From NCBI GenBank assembly GCA_963971305.1, contig OZ020306.1, positions 3,588,842 to 3,652,841 of the forward strand: a stretch of 64,000 bases of DNA, written 5' to 3'. The DNA comes from Arcuatula senhousia. Taxonomy: Eukaryota > Mollusca > Bivalvia > Mytilida > Mytilidae. The translations under genes and the position numbers were made by a program. Each line of letters opens with the position of its first letter. Position 1 is the stretch's first letter. The notes beneath the pieces were generated by a model, which did no database searches, had not been told where the DNA came from, and saw nothing but the letters and a program-made list of their open reading frames with translations. Of this stretch, positions 1 through 12,104 are shown one piece after another.

Positions 1-245
1 ACTGACACAACGGACTAACACACGACCTGAAGTCAAATGAAAAGACTGACACCACTGACACAATGGACTAACACACGACCTGAAATAAAATAAAAAGACT
101 GACACCACTGACACAATGGACTAACACACGACCTGAAATCAAATGAAAAGACTGACACCACTGACACAATGGACTAACACACGACCTGAAATCAAATGAG
201 AAGACTGACACCAATGATGCAATGGACTAACACGCGACCTGAAAT
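1..245. repeat. 53-bp tandem repeat, about 4.6 copies
   Basis: The unit beginning ACTGACACAAYGGACTAACA and ending AAAAGACTGACACC recurs at 1, 54, 107 and 160. A decayed partial copy runs to about 245. Differences between copies are single substitutions. The array may continue to the left of the window. No coding potential is seen. Bases 246-418 hold nothing I recognise. Confidence 0.9.
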
Positions 246-424
246 GAAAATTGTATACATGTAACACAATGGTGAGATGTCTGCAAAACACAACTTTTTT
301 ACAAAATGATCCAACTATAAATGTTCAGGTTGAGCAATTTCACAATACCTTTTGTTTGTATTGAAAATATTATTTGGGTTAATATGCTTAAATATGCCTT
401 GTCCACCTTCATAATTCGTTAACA

Positions 425-2035
425 CCAGACCTGGGGTAATTAAAAATGTAATTGTAATTAGCCGTAATTAATTACATGTTTTCCATATAATTGAAAGGAA
501 TGTGTAATTGAGGCAAATTTTAATTACTTGTAATTGAAAGTAATGCATTACTTTGCATATTTTGCCTGTAATGCCAAATTACATTTCAATTACATATCAT
601 AATGCTTGTTCTAAATATTTGAAAAAATGAATTTTGACACTAGATCAAAAAGGAGTATCATGATTATAGAAAAATGATTCATGTATTTTTTTTCATTGGT
701 CATCCTTTTAAAATACAATATATTTACATGCAATTAACCTTTTGGGTAATAAACATAAATTATTTGTTTATTCTGTGAAAGAAATGATTGTATTAGACTA
801 AACAATAGAATGATTTTTTTTATGTGAATAAATATTTTTCATTTAAACAAACAGTTATCTAAATAACACCCAAGCCATTTAACCACTAAAACAACATAAT
901 CCCAAGCCCTGTGCACTAATTTTGATCATAAGACATTAATCAGCAAAAACAACAAACTGATTTCTTGTGTCCGGTGAATGTCAAATATCTTTTTGTAATA
1001 TGGCTTCCAAAAAGAAAACTTTTTGGGTTGTTTTTTCTTAATTTGTGTCATGAAGAAGTAGAGTGTTTCAAGCTTAATACATACTGAAATAATTTAGAAC
1101 TTATCACAATTAGAAAATTTGAAAATAAAATAGCTGAATATTAGTAAAATAGAGCATGTAAACTTATAAAACAAATACTAAAAATATTACTTGTTCGCCC
1201 TGGAAGGAAATTGTAAGCTATGTTTGAGTTGCCATTTAATGCATATATGACATGCATATTTTAAAACCTTGCTAGATGGGTTCGGATTTTCTATTTTTAT
1301 TTAGGGGTTAGTTATGAAAAAAGATGTATGAAATGGTTGCCTGTAACCAGTCAGGTTAAATAATTAATATGGAGTAGGCATTGCCTAAATGCGAGCATAG
1401 CTAAAAGGGACTACGTTTTTGTTCTAAATGTCGACATTCAGGGCTATCGCTATCATTCAATTTCCAATATTTCCATTTGCTTATTTTGAGGCGAGATGGT
1501 ATGGGGCGATTAAGCTTCGAGACACGTTAGTTTCGTACGTGCATATAACCAAGACGAAACGAGCAGCTTATGGGTATTTATTATTTTAAGAATATTATTT
1601 TCTTTAAAAAGCGCAATTTATTATTTTTTCAAAAGCATTATTTCTTTTCTTATAAATTATTTTAACATTCACTCCAGCCCTGTAAAAATAATAACCCTTT
1701 CCGGACCATAAAAAATCTAAATCAGCATTAGCAAATTTCTCGCGGAAACAAATGCTCGCTGTAATAGAGTAATTTTTAAATTGTAAGCTTCATGAAAATT
1801 CATACGATGAAAAATCATTTAAATATTGAAAAAAACAAAACTTATTTGCATAATTTGTTTTAATATTTCCCATAAAAGTAATTCAAAAGTAATTAATTAC
1901 ATTGCCAAAGTAATTGTAATGTAATTAATTACTTTTCAAATTTTTGGTAATGTAATGTGTAATTTAGCTTAGAACAAATTACATGTAATTGAATTGTAAT
2001 TAATTACATTTGTATGTAATTGACCCCAGGTCTGG
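425..2035. mobile_element. 1.6-kb TIR DNA element with TTAACA target duplication
   Basis: The left end CCAGACCTGGGGT is matched in inverse by ACCCCAGGTCTGG at the right end. Both are followed inward by repeated TAATTACAT/ATGTAATTA blocks, so the subterminal regions also pair. TTAACA flanks the element on both sides (419-424 and 2036-2041). No transposase ORF is visible, so it looks non-autonomous. It lies left of the second DUSP exon, probably in that gene's next intron. Confidence 0.8.
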
Positions 2036-2411
2036 TTAACACATTTAAAATCTATATAAGAATTATGGATGATTTCTGAAACAATACAGAACTTGTCACT
2101 TCTTTCTCAAGATGTAGGTATTAGATTAGCTAAGAAATGTCAAATGGTTCTGTGTAACAATATAACCACTCAATCTAATACATGTACATGTATGCTTTTA
2201 TTTTTTTGTTGTTGAGTTCACTCTTGTTACGACGAATTCACATTATTGATTGCTATTCAGTTGTTGATCTTGTCTGAGAAATGTCAAATATCACTGATAT
2301 TGTCTGTGCCATTTAGAACTTTTGACATTTGAATGCCCGATTGGTACATGTACCTCTATCCTTCTTAATGAGAGTTCCAAATGATATCTGAACTAGAGAC
2401 AATGAACAAAC

Positions 2412-3571
2412 CTCCTTTTTCCAAAGTTGCATGTATCAGGTTAGCTGTGGGTCTGAAATACTTGGAGATGTCAAAGGATTCGGTGTCCGTAGCTTTGATT
2501 CCATAAAACTTGATGTCCATATCTTTGTAGTACTTGGCATCGGTATTGACAAATATTGACCTCTGACCCTGAGCACAGTTTATAACCAAAGTGATTCCAA
2601 GTTCTTTTAAGCATTCCTTATCTGTGGCAGTTTTCCTGTAAGATGAACTTCATGTGGTTAGCCTTCTCTTCTTATAACATGTTCACATTTAAAATAACAA
2701 TTATAGATGATGATGTAAAACAATAGTATATAATGCATAATGCAGAATACACTAATATAATGCTAGATGTAAATGTATTAATATTGGCCCGGCCTCAAGA
2801 TCTTTTAAAGTATGTGTTAGATCCCTAATTTTTATTAAACAAAATGTAGTGGACATGATATTGTATTTAAGAACTGCTTGAACTTCTAGAGCATCAGACC
2901 TTTCACCTTAACAGGAGTTCACATTACAGATTGCAGTTTAGCTGTGTTTGTGTGATAAACATGTAAATGTAAAACTAAATTTAACACATAAACTACCAAA
3001 ATTTTGCAAAGATCAGTTTCAAACACTCAAGAGATGAAACTATTCAATGCACTGCTCAGTCATTTAACTTATCCACAAACATGATTTTGACCATTAAAAT
3101 TACTGTTGCCAGTGTTGGGCTTATGATATTTCCTAAAATCATACAAACCAATAATAATTTGCAAACAAAATGTACTCTTAATTAATACAAAATTGTCAGG
3201 CTTGTGGTAAAAAAAGACTGAATGCATCTGCAGTTAAAATACTGTCCTGAAGTAGAAATACATATTATAGTGGATAAGACCACTTTTTATGGCTCCAAAT
3301 TATCATTAGTAGTTTATATATAATGTTGTACATTTATCAAAACCATTTCAATATGTGGATTGTGTCTTTCTGGCACATATTCCATATTCTTTCGTTTTTA
3401 ATATATAAAAGACTACCTGTCTCCTAAGAATAAACCAGGATAAACTTCATCATAATTGTTGGCATTCCCGCCAGCTGTAGGAACGGCACAGTTATTTCCC
3501 CTTCCCTGTGACTGGGGATCCAATACATACTGCCTCGCCCAGTTTTGTAAGTTTACTATCTTGTAGGTCAT
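2412..3571 (-). CDS. DUSP3/VHR-like dual-specificity phosphatase, first two coding exons (partial)
   Basis: Minus-strand exon 1 spans 3571-3417, from an ATG on the motif MTYKIVNLQNW to YDEVYPGLFLGD, with donor GTAGTC. Exon 2 spans 2635-2412, after a TTACAG acceptor. It reads through KELGITLVINCAQG and KFYGIKATDTESFDIS to ANLIHATLEKGG, with donor GTTTGT. The join restores an Arg codon (AG|G) in frame. Order and spacing match the N-terminal half of atypical dual-specificity phosphatases of the DUSP3/VHR type, which dephosphorylate phosphotyrosine and phosphothreonine, MAP kinases included. The exon with the HCxxGxxR loop would come next and is not present, so it probably lies left of base 1 beyond the TIR element. 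Activity cannot be judged here. Another DUSP3-group member (DUSP13/26/27-like) is possible. The intron 2636-3416 holds nothing else recognisable. Confidence 0.85.
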
Positions 3572-4633
3572 CAATGGTCATCTATCTAGAAATATTCAGA
3601 AAAATATGAATTTTGAATGTGTATATGTTATAAGAAATTATGAGAAAAAAGAGCCTGAAGCACTGAAAGAGCAGAAGAGTGAGAATTAATAGAGATAATT
3701 AACAGATAACATGATAAATCAGGTCGGAGACTGTGTACACTGACACAAATTATATAGTTATCTTACCTGGTATGCATAGAAGGTAATGAGACGTGGAATA
3801 AGTGTACGCTACACAACTTGCATATACAAACGGTAATTTTAGAATCTATAGTGAAAAACAGCTAGAAGCCTTCAATGTGATTAGTGGTCATCCACAGGGT
3901 TTTGCAATTGGCCCAAGATAAAAATATTACATACAATTAACAAGTGTGGCCACTAAAAGTATGTTTCGCCTGTTGCACTACTGTGAAACTAATTCACAAT
4001 CTAAGCCTTTAGTGCACAACCACCCAGTGTCTGCAAACTTAATATCAGATTCTAATGGAATACTTTTCAAGTAACTCACTATCTACAAAGGTCTTACAAG
4101 GAAGTTTACAACAAAATCTTCTGCTTTTCTAAGATCTGCCACTGGGTTTGCAAGTGTTTTTTGCGTATTGTTTTTAATGCGTTTCACTTGAGTATGAAGT
4201 GTGTGGTGTCGTCGGAGTGAGTTTGGCAAAGTCATGAAAGTATGCATGTGTCAGATACTTGATGTTGGTTGTATTTGTGTCTATGTGACTGTACTAAGTG
4301 TTTTTAATTAAGTGCCTGTAATGATGCCTGCTTTAACTGTAGCCTTCATAATGTACCTAGTGTTGTTTTTTGTGTACTTCCAGATGTTATGTGGGTGTGA
4401 AGCAGCATCATTTTTCAATGTGAGATACTTTAAGGAGCTCCTTGTCTATGGCCCATTTGGCTGACCAGTAGTACCGTTAGTTGAAGGCTTTGTTCAGTAA
4501 GGTCTTCCCTCTGCTCTTATTTGGTGGATGGTCCATTATTTCGAACGCAGTTGGTAGTTGGTACTTCTGGAGTAGGAACCTTACATAGATAAACCAGCTG
4601 TGGCTCGACTTGTTTTAGATGGTAACGAAAGGC
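3572..4633. other. Intergenic, no supported gene; dispersed-repeat copy near 3788-3900
   Basis: No reading frame or RNA gene can be supported. A short segment beginning GAGACGTGGAATAAGTGTAC near 3788 also occurs near 9906, 31654 and 43388 as GAGATGTGGAATAA or a close variant. It is therefore a dispersed repeat, type unknown. The 4300-4630 part reads on the minus strand as broken frames that could belong to the retroelement remnant to its right, but no motif confirms this. Confidence 0.5.
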
Positions 4634-4776
4634 CTGTCAAGTCTCACTCAAACCCCGTGAGACTCACGCATCTAGTCGGCAATTTGGCGGCAAATTTCTT
4701 CAATCTTTTAATTTTTTCCTTTGATCTTTCAATTTTTCGTCAAATCTCATGCAATCAGTTCATAAAAACTTGACAG
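4634..4776. mobile_element. 143-bp MITE, copy 1
   Basis: It starts CTGTCAAGT and ends ACTTGACAG, a short terminal inverted repeat. The interior is near-identical to 6173-6316, sharing GTGAGACTCACGCATCTAG and a T-rich centre. It is too short to code. Confidence 0.8.
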
Positions 4777-4779
4777 CCT

Positions 4780-5040
4780 TGTGAGGAGCTAGTTCATTTT
4801 CGACACAGTCTGGTGTCTGGCAATGTTCACAAATGTGGTGAGTAGGTTTTTCTCTATATGGGCAGTAATTGGGATGGTTCCTAGTGAGGCATATGCTGCT
4901 ATAGTTACACATTTGTTGAAGGCAGTCCTTGAATCTGTTTAAGAAATTTTCTTTTAATTTTTCCCAGTTTGTCTTTCTCCATCTGTAGCAATGTGACAGC
5001 CTCCAATCCATATGTAATCCTACATGTATATCGAGCCATC
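4780..5040 (-). pseudogene. Non-LTR retrotransposon reverse transcriptase C-terminal remnant
   Basis: On the minus strand, 5132-4905 reads CRITYGLEAVTLLQMEKDKL and then IKRKFLKQIQGLP. This is the typical 'YGLE ... RRFLRQIQGLP' region after the catalytic domain of LINE reverse transcriptases. The homology continues in another frame (ASLGTIPITAHIEKNLLTTF) towards 4790, so a frameshift separates the parts. It is a dead fragment without the catalytic YxDD part. Confidence 0.7.
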
Positions 5041-5813
5041 AGTTCAGAGAATGATAGCGAACAGCTACAGAAAGACCTGACAACCCTAACCCAGTGGGCA
5101 GATAAATGACAAATGACATTCCACCCGGCCAAATGCTACATATAAAGAGCCACCAGAAAGAAAACACCAATAAAAAAGAATTATGAAATGATGGGACATG
5201 TATTAACAACAGTACACCAATACTCATACCTAGGAGTGGAGCTATCTGACAATCTAAGCTGGGATCCTCATATATGTAAAGCAACATCAAAGGCAAATAG
5301 AGTACTTGGCTTTCTGAGGAGAAACATCAGTAAGTGCCCTCAAGACATCAAGGAAAAGGCATTTCTCACTTTAGTTTGACCACATCTTGAATACGCATCA
5401 GCCGTCTGGGACCCCTACAGACAACATAATGTAGACTCTGTCGAAATGGTCCAGAGAAAAGCTGCAAGATTTGCTACGTCAACATACAGTCGAGAGCCCG
5501 GAACAGTCAGTAAAATCATGAAAAAGCTAAACTGGCCATCTTTAGAATCTAGACGAAGAATCAATAGACTTACTCTCTTCTGTAAGGTGACACATGATAA
5601 AGCAGCCATCACTATTCCATCATATACAAGAAAACCCTCTACATCTACAAGACAATACCACCCAGACAGATTCACTCAACTTAGAACCTCAACAGATGCA
5701 TAAAAGTACAGTTTCCTGCCTCGTACCATTATTGACTGGAACAGTCTCACTCCTGAAGCCTACAGGGCCACCTCACCAGAAGGCTTCAAGGAGATCATCC
5801 AGAAACTGTAAGC
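5040..5813 (+). pseudogene. Broken non-LTR retrotransposon reverse transcriptase 3' part (CR1/Jockey-like)
   Basis: The plus-strand frame contains YLGVELSDNLSWDPHI, then PHLEYASAVWDPYRQHNV, VQRKAARFATSTYSREPG, LNWPSLESRRRINRL and FLPRTIIDWNSLTPEA in order. These are hallmark blocks of the C-terminal end of CR1/Jockey-type LINE ORF2. In-frame stops near 5109, 5379 and 5701 break it. The upstream catalytic domain is absent. It is a decayed 5'-truncated copy and is not the same copy as the minus-strand fragment beside it. Confidence 0.85.
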
Positions 5814-6172
5814 AGTAAACCACCTGTTTTTATCCAGTTTTTAATTGCACTTGTAAATACCGTACACCCAGGTTGACGTTTGCTGTATCTGCTTTATGGA
5901 TTACCACTGCAGATCAATAGTATAGATGTAGATGTTCTGGCTTTGCTAAAGGTGGTATATATGATATCTTGTGGCTGACAGATGGACATATTCCATCTTT
6001 CCCAAGTAGGGAATATAAAAGTGTTCCCTTTCCTTTCTGTTTTCTGTTGTCAACATCATTCTTGTTTTTGCAGTGCCTATTTATGCCAATATGGGTGGTT
6101 TCTTCAACTTCTTCGATGGTGTCGTTTCCTTATTTCCATTTCTTGACATTCAGAAAGTTAGAGTGATCAGAC

Positions 6173-6316
6173 CTGTCAAGTGTCACACAACTTGCGTGAG
6201 ACTCACGCATCTAGCCGGCAATTTGGCAGCAAATTTCTTTGATCTTTTAATTTTTTTCCTTTGAACTTTCAATTTTTCATAAAATCTCACGCATGCAGCT
6301 CATAAAAACTTGACAG
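6173..6316. mobile_element. 144-bp MITE, copy 2
   Basis: It has the same CTGTCAAG...CTTGACAG ends and interior as 4634-4776, in the same orientation. The two copies bracket the retrotransposon fragments. Bases 5814-6172 hold nothing I recognise. Confidence 0.8.
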
Positions 6317-7271
6317 CCCTGAGCTGAGACAATAATTAAAGAGATATGTCTCCACGATAATACCAAAATAACAGTGTCTCCGCTCTAATTTGTAAATTCA
6401 GATTCGGTCTGTTTACATAGGCACTTGCATTACAAGCGAGTAAACTTTTTCACAACAAATCATACATATGAAATATATACATCATTGGAAAGAGTATACT
6501 TTGCTGCTTTGTTTAGACTATTTTTCTTTTCATTTTTATCACACATTTTTCCAAAGGAACAGTTTAAAGTCAATCGTACATTTTTTTCCAAATTCAAACT
6601 AAGAAATAGACCTCTTGGAAATCTAATACATTTCATATCAAATTTTACCTTATAGTATCTTATTTAGTACTGTTAAATAGCAAAATGATTCGAGAATATT
6701 CAGGTGAAATTTGAAGGTAATTTGATAAATTCAGGTCAACTAATTAACAGTTTGAAATTGGTCAATTTCCTGTTTTAACAGGACGCCCGCTGGCCGATAA
6801 CTCTCGATAAGGAAATTTGTTTATTGTGACAAATATCAGTCTGTTCGCGTGGTGTTTGATTTTATTTTTCACCATCCTTCAGATTTCATCCAATTACAAA
6901 CAGAATAATAAATAAAACGCTTCGAAAATAATATCGAACAATGTACGAGAAATTCAGCTATCTAAAGATACTTTTATATTTGAATATGCGCTGTAGAAAC
7001 ACCAAAGTTTAATCGAGAAGATCGTAGATCTTCACAAGAACGACACTGTTATTTTCAGCCATTTCATATGTTTAATAGGATGATTCGATTCTCTTCGATA
7101 TGATTTTCTCAGCCCTGAGTGATGAATGTGTGCATTCCTAGTCCAATAAATCTTACCTTCACCCATAGACACTTCATTGATTGCTTATTCATTTATGATT
7201 AAATATCAACTATCATCATTTATCAAATTAAATTATGTTAGGATACATTTATGGATACATAATTCAGATAT
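6317..7271. other. Intergenic, nothing recognised
   Basis: The sequence is AT-rich with a few short open frames that lack family resemblance or splice context. No RNA gene or repeat was identified. Confidence 0.5.
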
Positions 7272-8245
7272 ATTATCTCCCGGGTGTTACTAAAACGCGG
7301 AAACGGAATGCGGAACGGAAACGGAAAACGGAACGGGAAGCGGAATAAGTGTTTTATTTGCCCTACATATTTTTATATGAATTTTTAAAACATATGCGTG
7401 TTTCAGGTTACCGACCCAACCTATTTTTTCATGCCTACCTTAACATTTTTATTGCCATTTTTGCTTAAGCACCGTAACATTTCTATGTTCCTATCAGGCC
7501 AAATTTGGCTTAAAATTATCAAGCCTTGTCCTTTGTAGTAATCTTGTAGATTTGCCGCAATAGTTAACCATCGCCTCCTCTCCCTTTTCCAATTTCCTTA
7601 CCTCTGGTCATCCCGCTTCACACCAACTATATTACACTGGTAGAAATTGTGTAAAACATGGAAATTTGGAAGAAAACCTCAACTCAGAAGCGGAGGTCTG
7701 TTATAAAATGATAAAAAAAATATGTTCAATCAATGGCTTCGCAGCTACCTTGCATGAAGATAATGAAGAAGACAATTAATTTTTAAAAGTTTGAGATACT
7801 CAGATTTGTCAGTTAAGTACGATTTAACCAAAGCTCAATCCAAATAATCTTTCAGCAAATATAGCAAAGTTAAATTAAGATTTATGACGTGTTAGATTAG
7901 CTTTTGGTATATAAAGCTATAGCTCTGACACCAGTTTTAATTCGTCTCCCGAACTACACGTGGTGGGAGACGACTCTTGTCTCCGATTCAACTATAGCAG
8001 CCTAATGTTGGTGTGCCATGGGCTGGTCAGGGCGACCCATGGCACATTGCATGTCTAGTTTAACAGTAGCTGTAAAGGCTTCTAGCCTATATCCACGACT
8101 ATAAACTCCCTATTGATCACCAGTATTTAACTTCACTCATGATCAGCCTTGACGATGTGGCATAAAAATTGTAAGGTACATAAGTGTACTTGCTTTTATT
8201 TTACAAATTATCCGTACAGTTTTATCATACCTTATGAAATTGAAC

Positions 8246-8385
8246 TCTAAACCAAATATTGGTCTCATTGATGTGCATGCACCCAAAGCAAATTGACTAT
8301 CCATATTGGGCCTAAAACATACCGTGAGATTTCAACATGTTGAGGTCGTATTATGCTGCGCTGGAGAAAGCTTTTTATTACCTTT
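8246..8385. mobile_element. 3' end of a hairpin-start repeat (GGTCGTAT family)
   Basis: CCATATTGGGCCTAAAACAT followed by GAGGTCGTATTATGCTGCGC and an AGCTTTTTATT tail is homologous to 58940-59050 and 63430-63516. These share the pattern GGTCGTATCATGCTGCGCT...GTAGCTTTTTATT. Only the end of the element is recognisable here. Confidence 0.65.
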
Positions 8386-8426
8386 TCTTCTACATATATG
8401 CTATGTAGTTGCTTAGAACTATGATC

Positions 8427-8504
8427 ATCTTCGCTAGCCAAGGTTACGATCCGCTACCTCTCATGATGAGAGATAGCGGATCGTCACCCTTGGCTAGCGA
8501 AGAT
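8427..8504. repeat. Near-perfect 78-bp palindrome
   Basis: The left arm CATCTTCGCTAGCCAAGG...GATCCGCTACCTCTCAT pairs with the right arm ATGAGAGATAGCGGATC...CCTTGGCTAGCGAAGATG around TCATGA at about 8461-8466. Each arm is about 38 bp with only a few mismatches. It could extrude as a cruciform or be a tiny foldback element. Confidence 0.85.
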
Positions 8505-8659
8505 GAACTATGATGTACATTTTGCATCTATATTCGCTGTGTGTATAAAAACTGAATATTCGGTTATTAAAACAGAAAGTAGATGGTCAAGAGACATGAA
8601 ATTGTTATGCACCATATGGCACTATAGGTAAATCTATGTCAAGCAGTTGCTAACAAAAC

Positions 8660-8760
8660 TGTGACGAAAATTTGTTTCGGACAGACGAAAGAACGGACGA
8701 ACGAACGAAAGAGCGGACAGGGTTAAAAAGTATATCCCCTCTTATTCGACACGGGGGTAT
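8660..8760 (-). mobile_element. 5' end of a TATACCCC-type hairpin repeat, minus orientation
   Basis: On the minus strand it reads ATATACCCCCGTGTCG, then AGAGGGGATATA (a hairpin), followed by CGTTC/CGTCC microsatellite-like sequence. The same layout occurs at 48691 and 57841. Confidence 0.6.
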
Positions 8761-8989
8761 ATAATAAAAATTCATTTTATTCGGATCTCCATGATATCAA
8801 AGTAATTAGAGAAGATGAAGTTTAACTTGTTGAAGTCACGGCACTATATACATGTATCAGATATATTTCTATCACGTTTTGAACCAACAGTATTTACAAA
8901 ATGTAGTTTAAATACAAAAATCTATTACAAAATGAAATTCATAATCAAACCTGAGACAATCAATTGCAAACTTTTGACATGATTTATGA

Positions 8990-9600
8990 TGTCGCCTGCA
9001 ACGTGTTGCAAATTAAAGCCACATATAGGGTTACTTTGACACTATCTGTTGTCTTGCGGCGTCACTAAAATTTTCGTCGCATTTTTCCGGGAAACAACAT
9101 GTCAGCCTCTTGAAAGGAAATATTTGGTCGTCTCGATATTTTGCCCTAAATTCGTCAAAAATTAAAAATTTGGTTTACTTGAACAGCTTTATGATAAATA
9201 TGACATGTATGATCTTAAATAATTATATTTTGAATATCTATGTCCTTTAAAAAACATTAATGTATTGTTCTATGTGATCACAAAAGTAGTCATAGAGCAC
9301 AATTTGTTGAAAATCCTCAAAATTCACCAAATTTGACATAGTGTTTTAAGGATTTTGAGGTGAAGAATTTTTTACTTGATATACATTCATTCTTAAGTAT
9401 TTAATAAAATAAGATGAAAAACTTTTTCTGGCGACAGGGTGCACCACAGCCAAAAGTGCGAAAGACTAATGCATGTAGCTTCCTCCTATCACTCCTATTG
9501 TACTGGCGGATAGCGATATTATGCCCGTAATTCATCTATACTTCCTGTTAACCGAATATTTTAAGACGTAGGCGACATACGTTTTCCATGGAAGATTCGT
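8990..9600 (+). mobile_element. TGTCGCC-family hairpin repeat (HINE-like), copy 1
   Basis: It starts TGTCGCCTGCAACGTGTTGCA and ends GTAGGCGACATACG followed by the palindrome TTCCATGGAA. The start arm reappears inverted near the end. Copy 2 of the family is at 31974-32570. Confidence 0.65.
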
Positions 9601-9619
9601 TTCTTTATAAGGAGGCGAC

Positions 9620-10160
9620 TAAGGGTCTTGGGATTCTGAGGTAGGGTCAGTGCTCAGCCCACAGAGCGACGAAGTTTGTACCCTAGGTGGCTGAATAGGA
9701 TAGCCCTCGTTCGCGGGGGTTGTCAGGTCTATAATACGGAAACCCTAACCACCGACCATAGTGGGCCAACGTGTGTGGAGAGTGTCACGCTTCATGCACG
9801 TAAAAGACTTCTGTGTGGATCGCCAAGTAGTGCACCACATAGGCTAAATTTTCCGCCCCTACCAACCTCTCTCCTTTTCCTGTGGTTCTTCAAATAGAAA
9901 ATAATGAGATGTGGAATAAGTGTACGCGACACAGCCCACAATTAAACGGCAATTTAGAAAAACCACAATGGACAACCGCCAGCAGCCTTCAACGAGGCCA
10001 TTTGGCACTGCTCGGATTCACCGGACCTTTGTATCCCACCCCACCCCCGTATTTCATTTATCATCATTGTTTCATGTTCATTGTATCATCCTTTTGATGT
10101 TCATCGCCTGTAAATAACCTATATATAGCGTTGCACGGGCGTAAAACACCAACTCACTCA
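9620..10160 (+). repeat. Dispersed repeat of unknown type
   Basis: The segment around 9906 (GAGATGTGGAATAAGTGTAC) matches copies near 3788, 31654 and 43388. Short ORFs here (9676-9897, 9882-10097) have no resemblance to known proteins and overlap the repeat, so they are not called as genes. Confidence 0.5.
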
Positions 10161-10739
10161 CTTTATAAGGAGATAACTGCCTTAAGTTTTAATCTACACT
10201 GATATTTAAGTATTCAGCAACAAAAACTTTTAAAGCTCAAGTTATGATTTAAAGTCTCTTTCATACATGTATGTTCTTAATTTATTGTGACCGCGCATAG
10301 TTCGTTGAAAAGTTGGCCTTTTCTATATGTGTTTTGATAATGCAAAACGTGTCCAAAACAGTAGTTTTATAGTTTTATTAGCCTATTTTCATGGAAGTAT
10401 AAAAGCTTGGTAGATAAGAATTTTTCTTTCTGAACATGGAAATTACAAACTAAATTAAGTCTTTGATAATGAAAACCAGCCAATTTTGCCAAAATACGAA
10501 GCGTATGAAAGTAAATCAACAAAATCCACGTACCAATAATTGTTATTGTCATAGAAATTGATACCAATCTATCTCCCGCTTTAAGGAGTTTTTAATTTCA
10601 TTACCTATTTCACAAAGAAATTATGCCAAGGCAGACGTTACCATTAGCATTCCTAATTTGAAATGAGTGCGTTGTGGATCACAATTATTCTTCATGTGTT
10701 TTGTGTGTTTCTTTGCTGTCTTCACCCGGTTTCTAATAA

Positions 10740-11290
10740 TTAGGAGAAGAGGGGGATATACTGGCTTACCTCTCTCCGTCCATCCTCCCGTCCATCCGTC
10801 TGCAACATTACTTTTGTAACAGTTATCTCAGCAACTACATATCACAATGACTTGCAATCTAGTATATGAGTTCAGTATGAGGTTCTATTTTGAGACTACC
10901 GAAATTAGGTCTGTCAAATATCTACTTCCTGTTTACCGACTTGGTTAATTTTTAATATAACTGGTCAATTTTTGTAACATTTTTATCAGGACTACATATC
11001 ACATTGACTTGAAATTTGGTACATGGCTTTATTATGAGGTCCTTTATCGCGAGTATCGAAATAAGGTCTGTCGGATATCTACTTCCTGTTTACCAACTTA
11101 GTCAATTTTCAACATTACTGGTCAATTGTTGAAAATTTCAGTAACAATTATTTATTTTCAGCAACTACATTATCACAGTGACTTGCAATTTGGTGTATGG
11201 CTTCAGTATGAGGTCCTATATATCGCGAGTATAGTAAATTTTGTGAGTAAAGGGGGTTTACTGAGTGAGCAGGAGCTCACAGATTTCTAG
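10740..11290 (+). mobile_element. TATAC-type repeat with internal ~150-bp units
   Basis: It begins AGAGGGGGATATACTGG followed by CCGTCCATC/CCGTCTG microsatellite-like sequence. It then holds two to three diverged units with CAGCAACTACATATCACA and TCTACTTCCTGTTTACC. It ends near GGGGGTTTACTGAGTGAGC. The layout matches 42610-43265 and 48691-49620. Confidence 0.6.
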
Positions 11291-12073
11291 TTTATTGCTT
11301 CCATTGTTTTTTTTTCCAAAGTAAATGATCAACACTGTTTGGGGTGAGAGAAAACATTTAACGTATGATGTGATACATTCCAATACTAGTTGCTTTAACC
11401 TTTACCATCAGGTTCGGATGCAGGATTTTCTATTAGAGGGGGCGTGGGTATTAAATATTCGAAAATTTTTGGCCTTTTTTATTGATATCATGGTAAAAAA
11501 TCATTTTTTGTCACATTTTATGGGGGGGCGGGCGCCGGGTACGCCCCCGACTGAATCCTTACCTGACCATGAATGGTGGTAGTGTATCATTCTGTCTAAA
11601 AATTAATCTAATTGGCTGCTATCAAATGGTTATAGTAAGTACTTGGTATATTAATTATACAAAGTACACATTAATTCTAAGACAAGTTTAAAATGTAAGT
11701 CATTGTCCTTGACTTTATATGTTTGTCTTTCTGTCCGTTCGTCCGTCTTTTCGTCAGTCTGTGAACGCACATAACTTGAAAATTATTACTGATTAGTATG
11801 AAGTGTTCAAAAATGATTTGGTATCATGACAATAATGTATTGGTGTAAAAAATACCCCAAAAATCCCCCCCCAAAAAAAATCATTACTGTCCTTCGCCAG
11901 AGTAGCAAAGCACTATTTCTGCTTGAATGAGATGTATAGAATTTGGTTTCAGAATCGTAACTTTTGATTTCGGTATCAATACATATAGGTCAAAGTTGTA
12001 GGCAAAAACGGAGCATGTTAAAGTTAAGTTTGCATAAAATAAAATAAAAACAGAAACAAACAAAAAAAAACAA

Positions 12074-12104
<31 letters not shown>

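Noticed and set aside
5415..5675. Minus-strand 86-residue ORF
   Set aside because: Antisense of the plus-strand reverse transcriptase remnant, which carries the recognisable motifs.
9660..9800. Possible tRNA-derived SINE head
   Set aside because: I could not find A and B box motifs in the correct spacing, so only a dispersed repeat of unknown type is reported.
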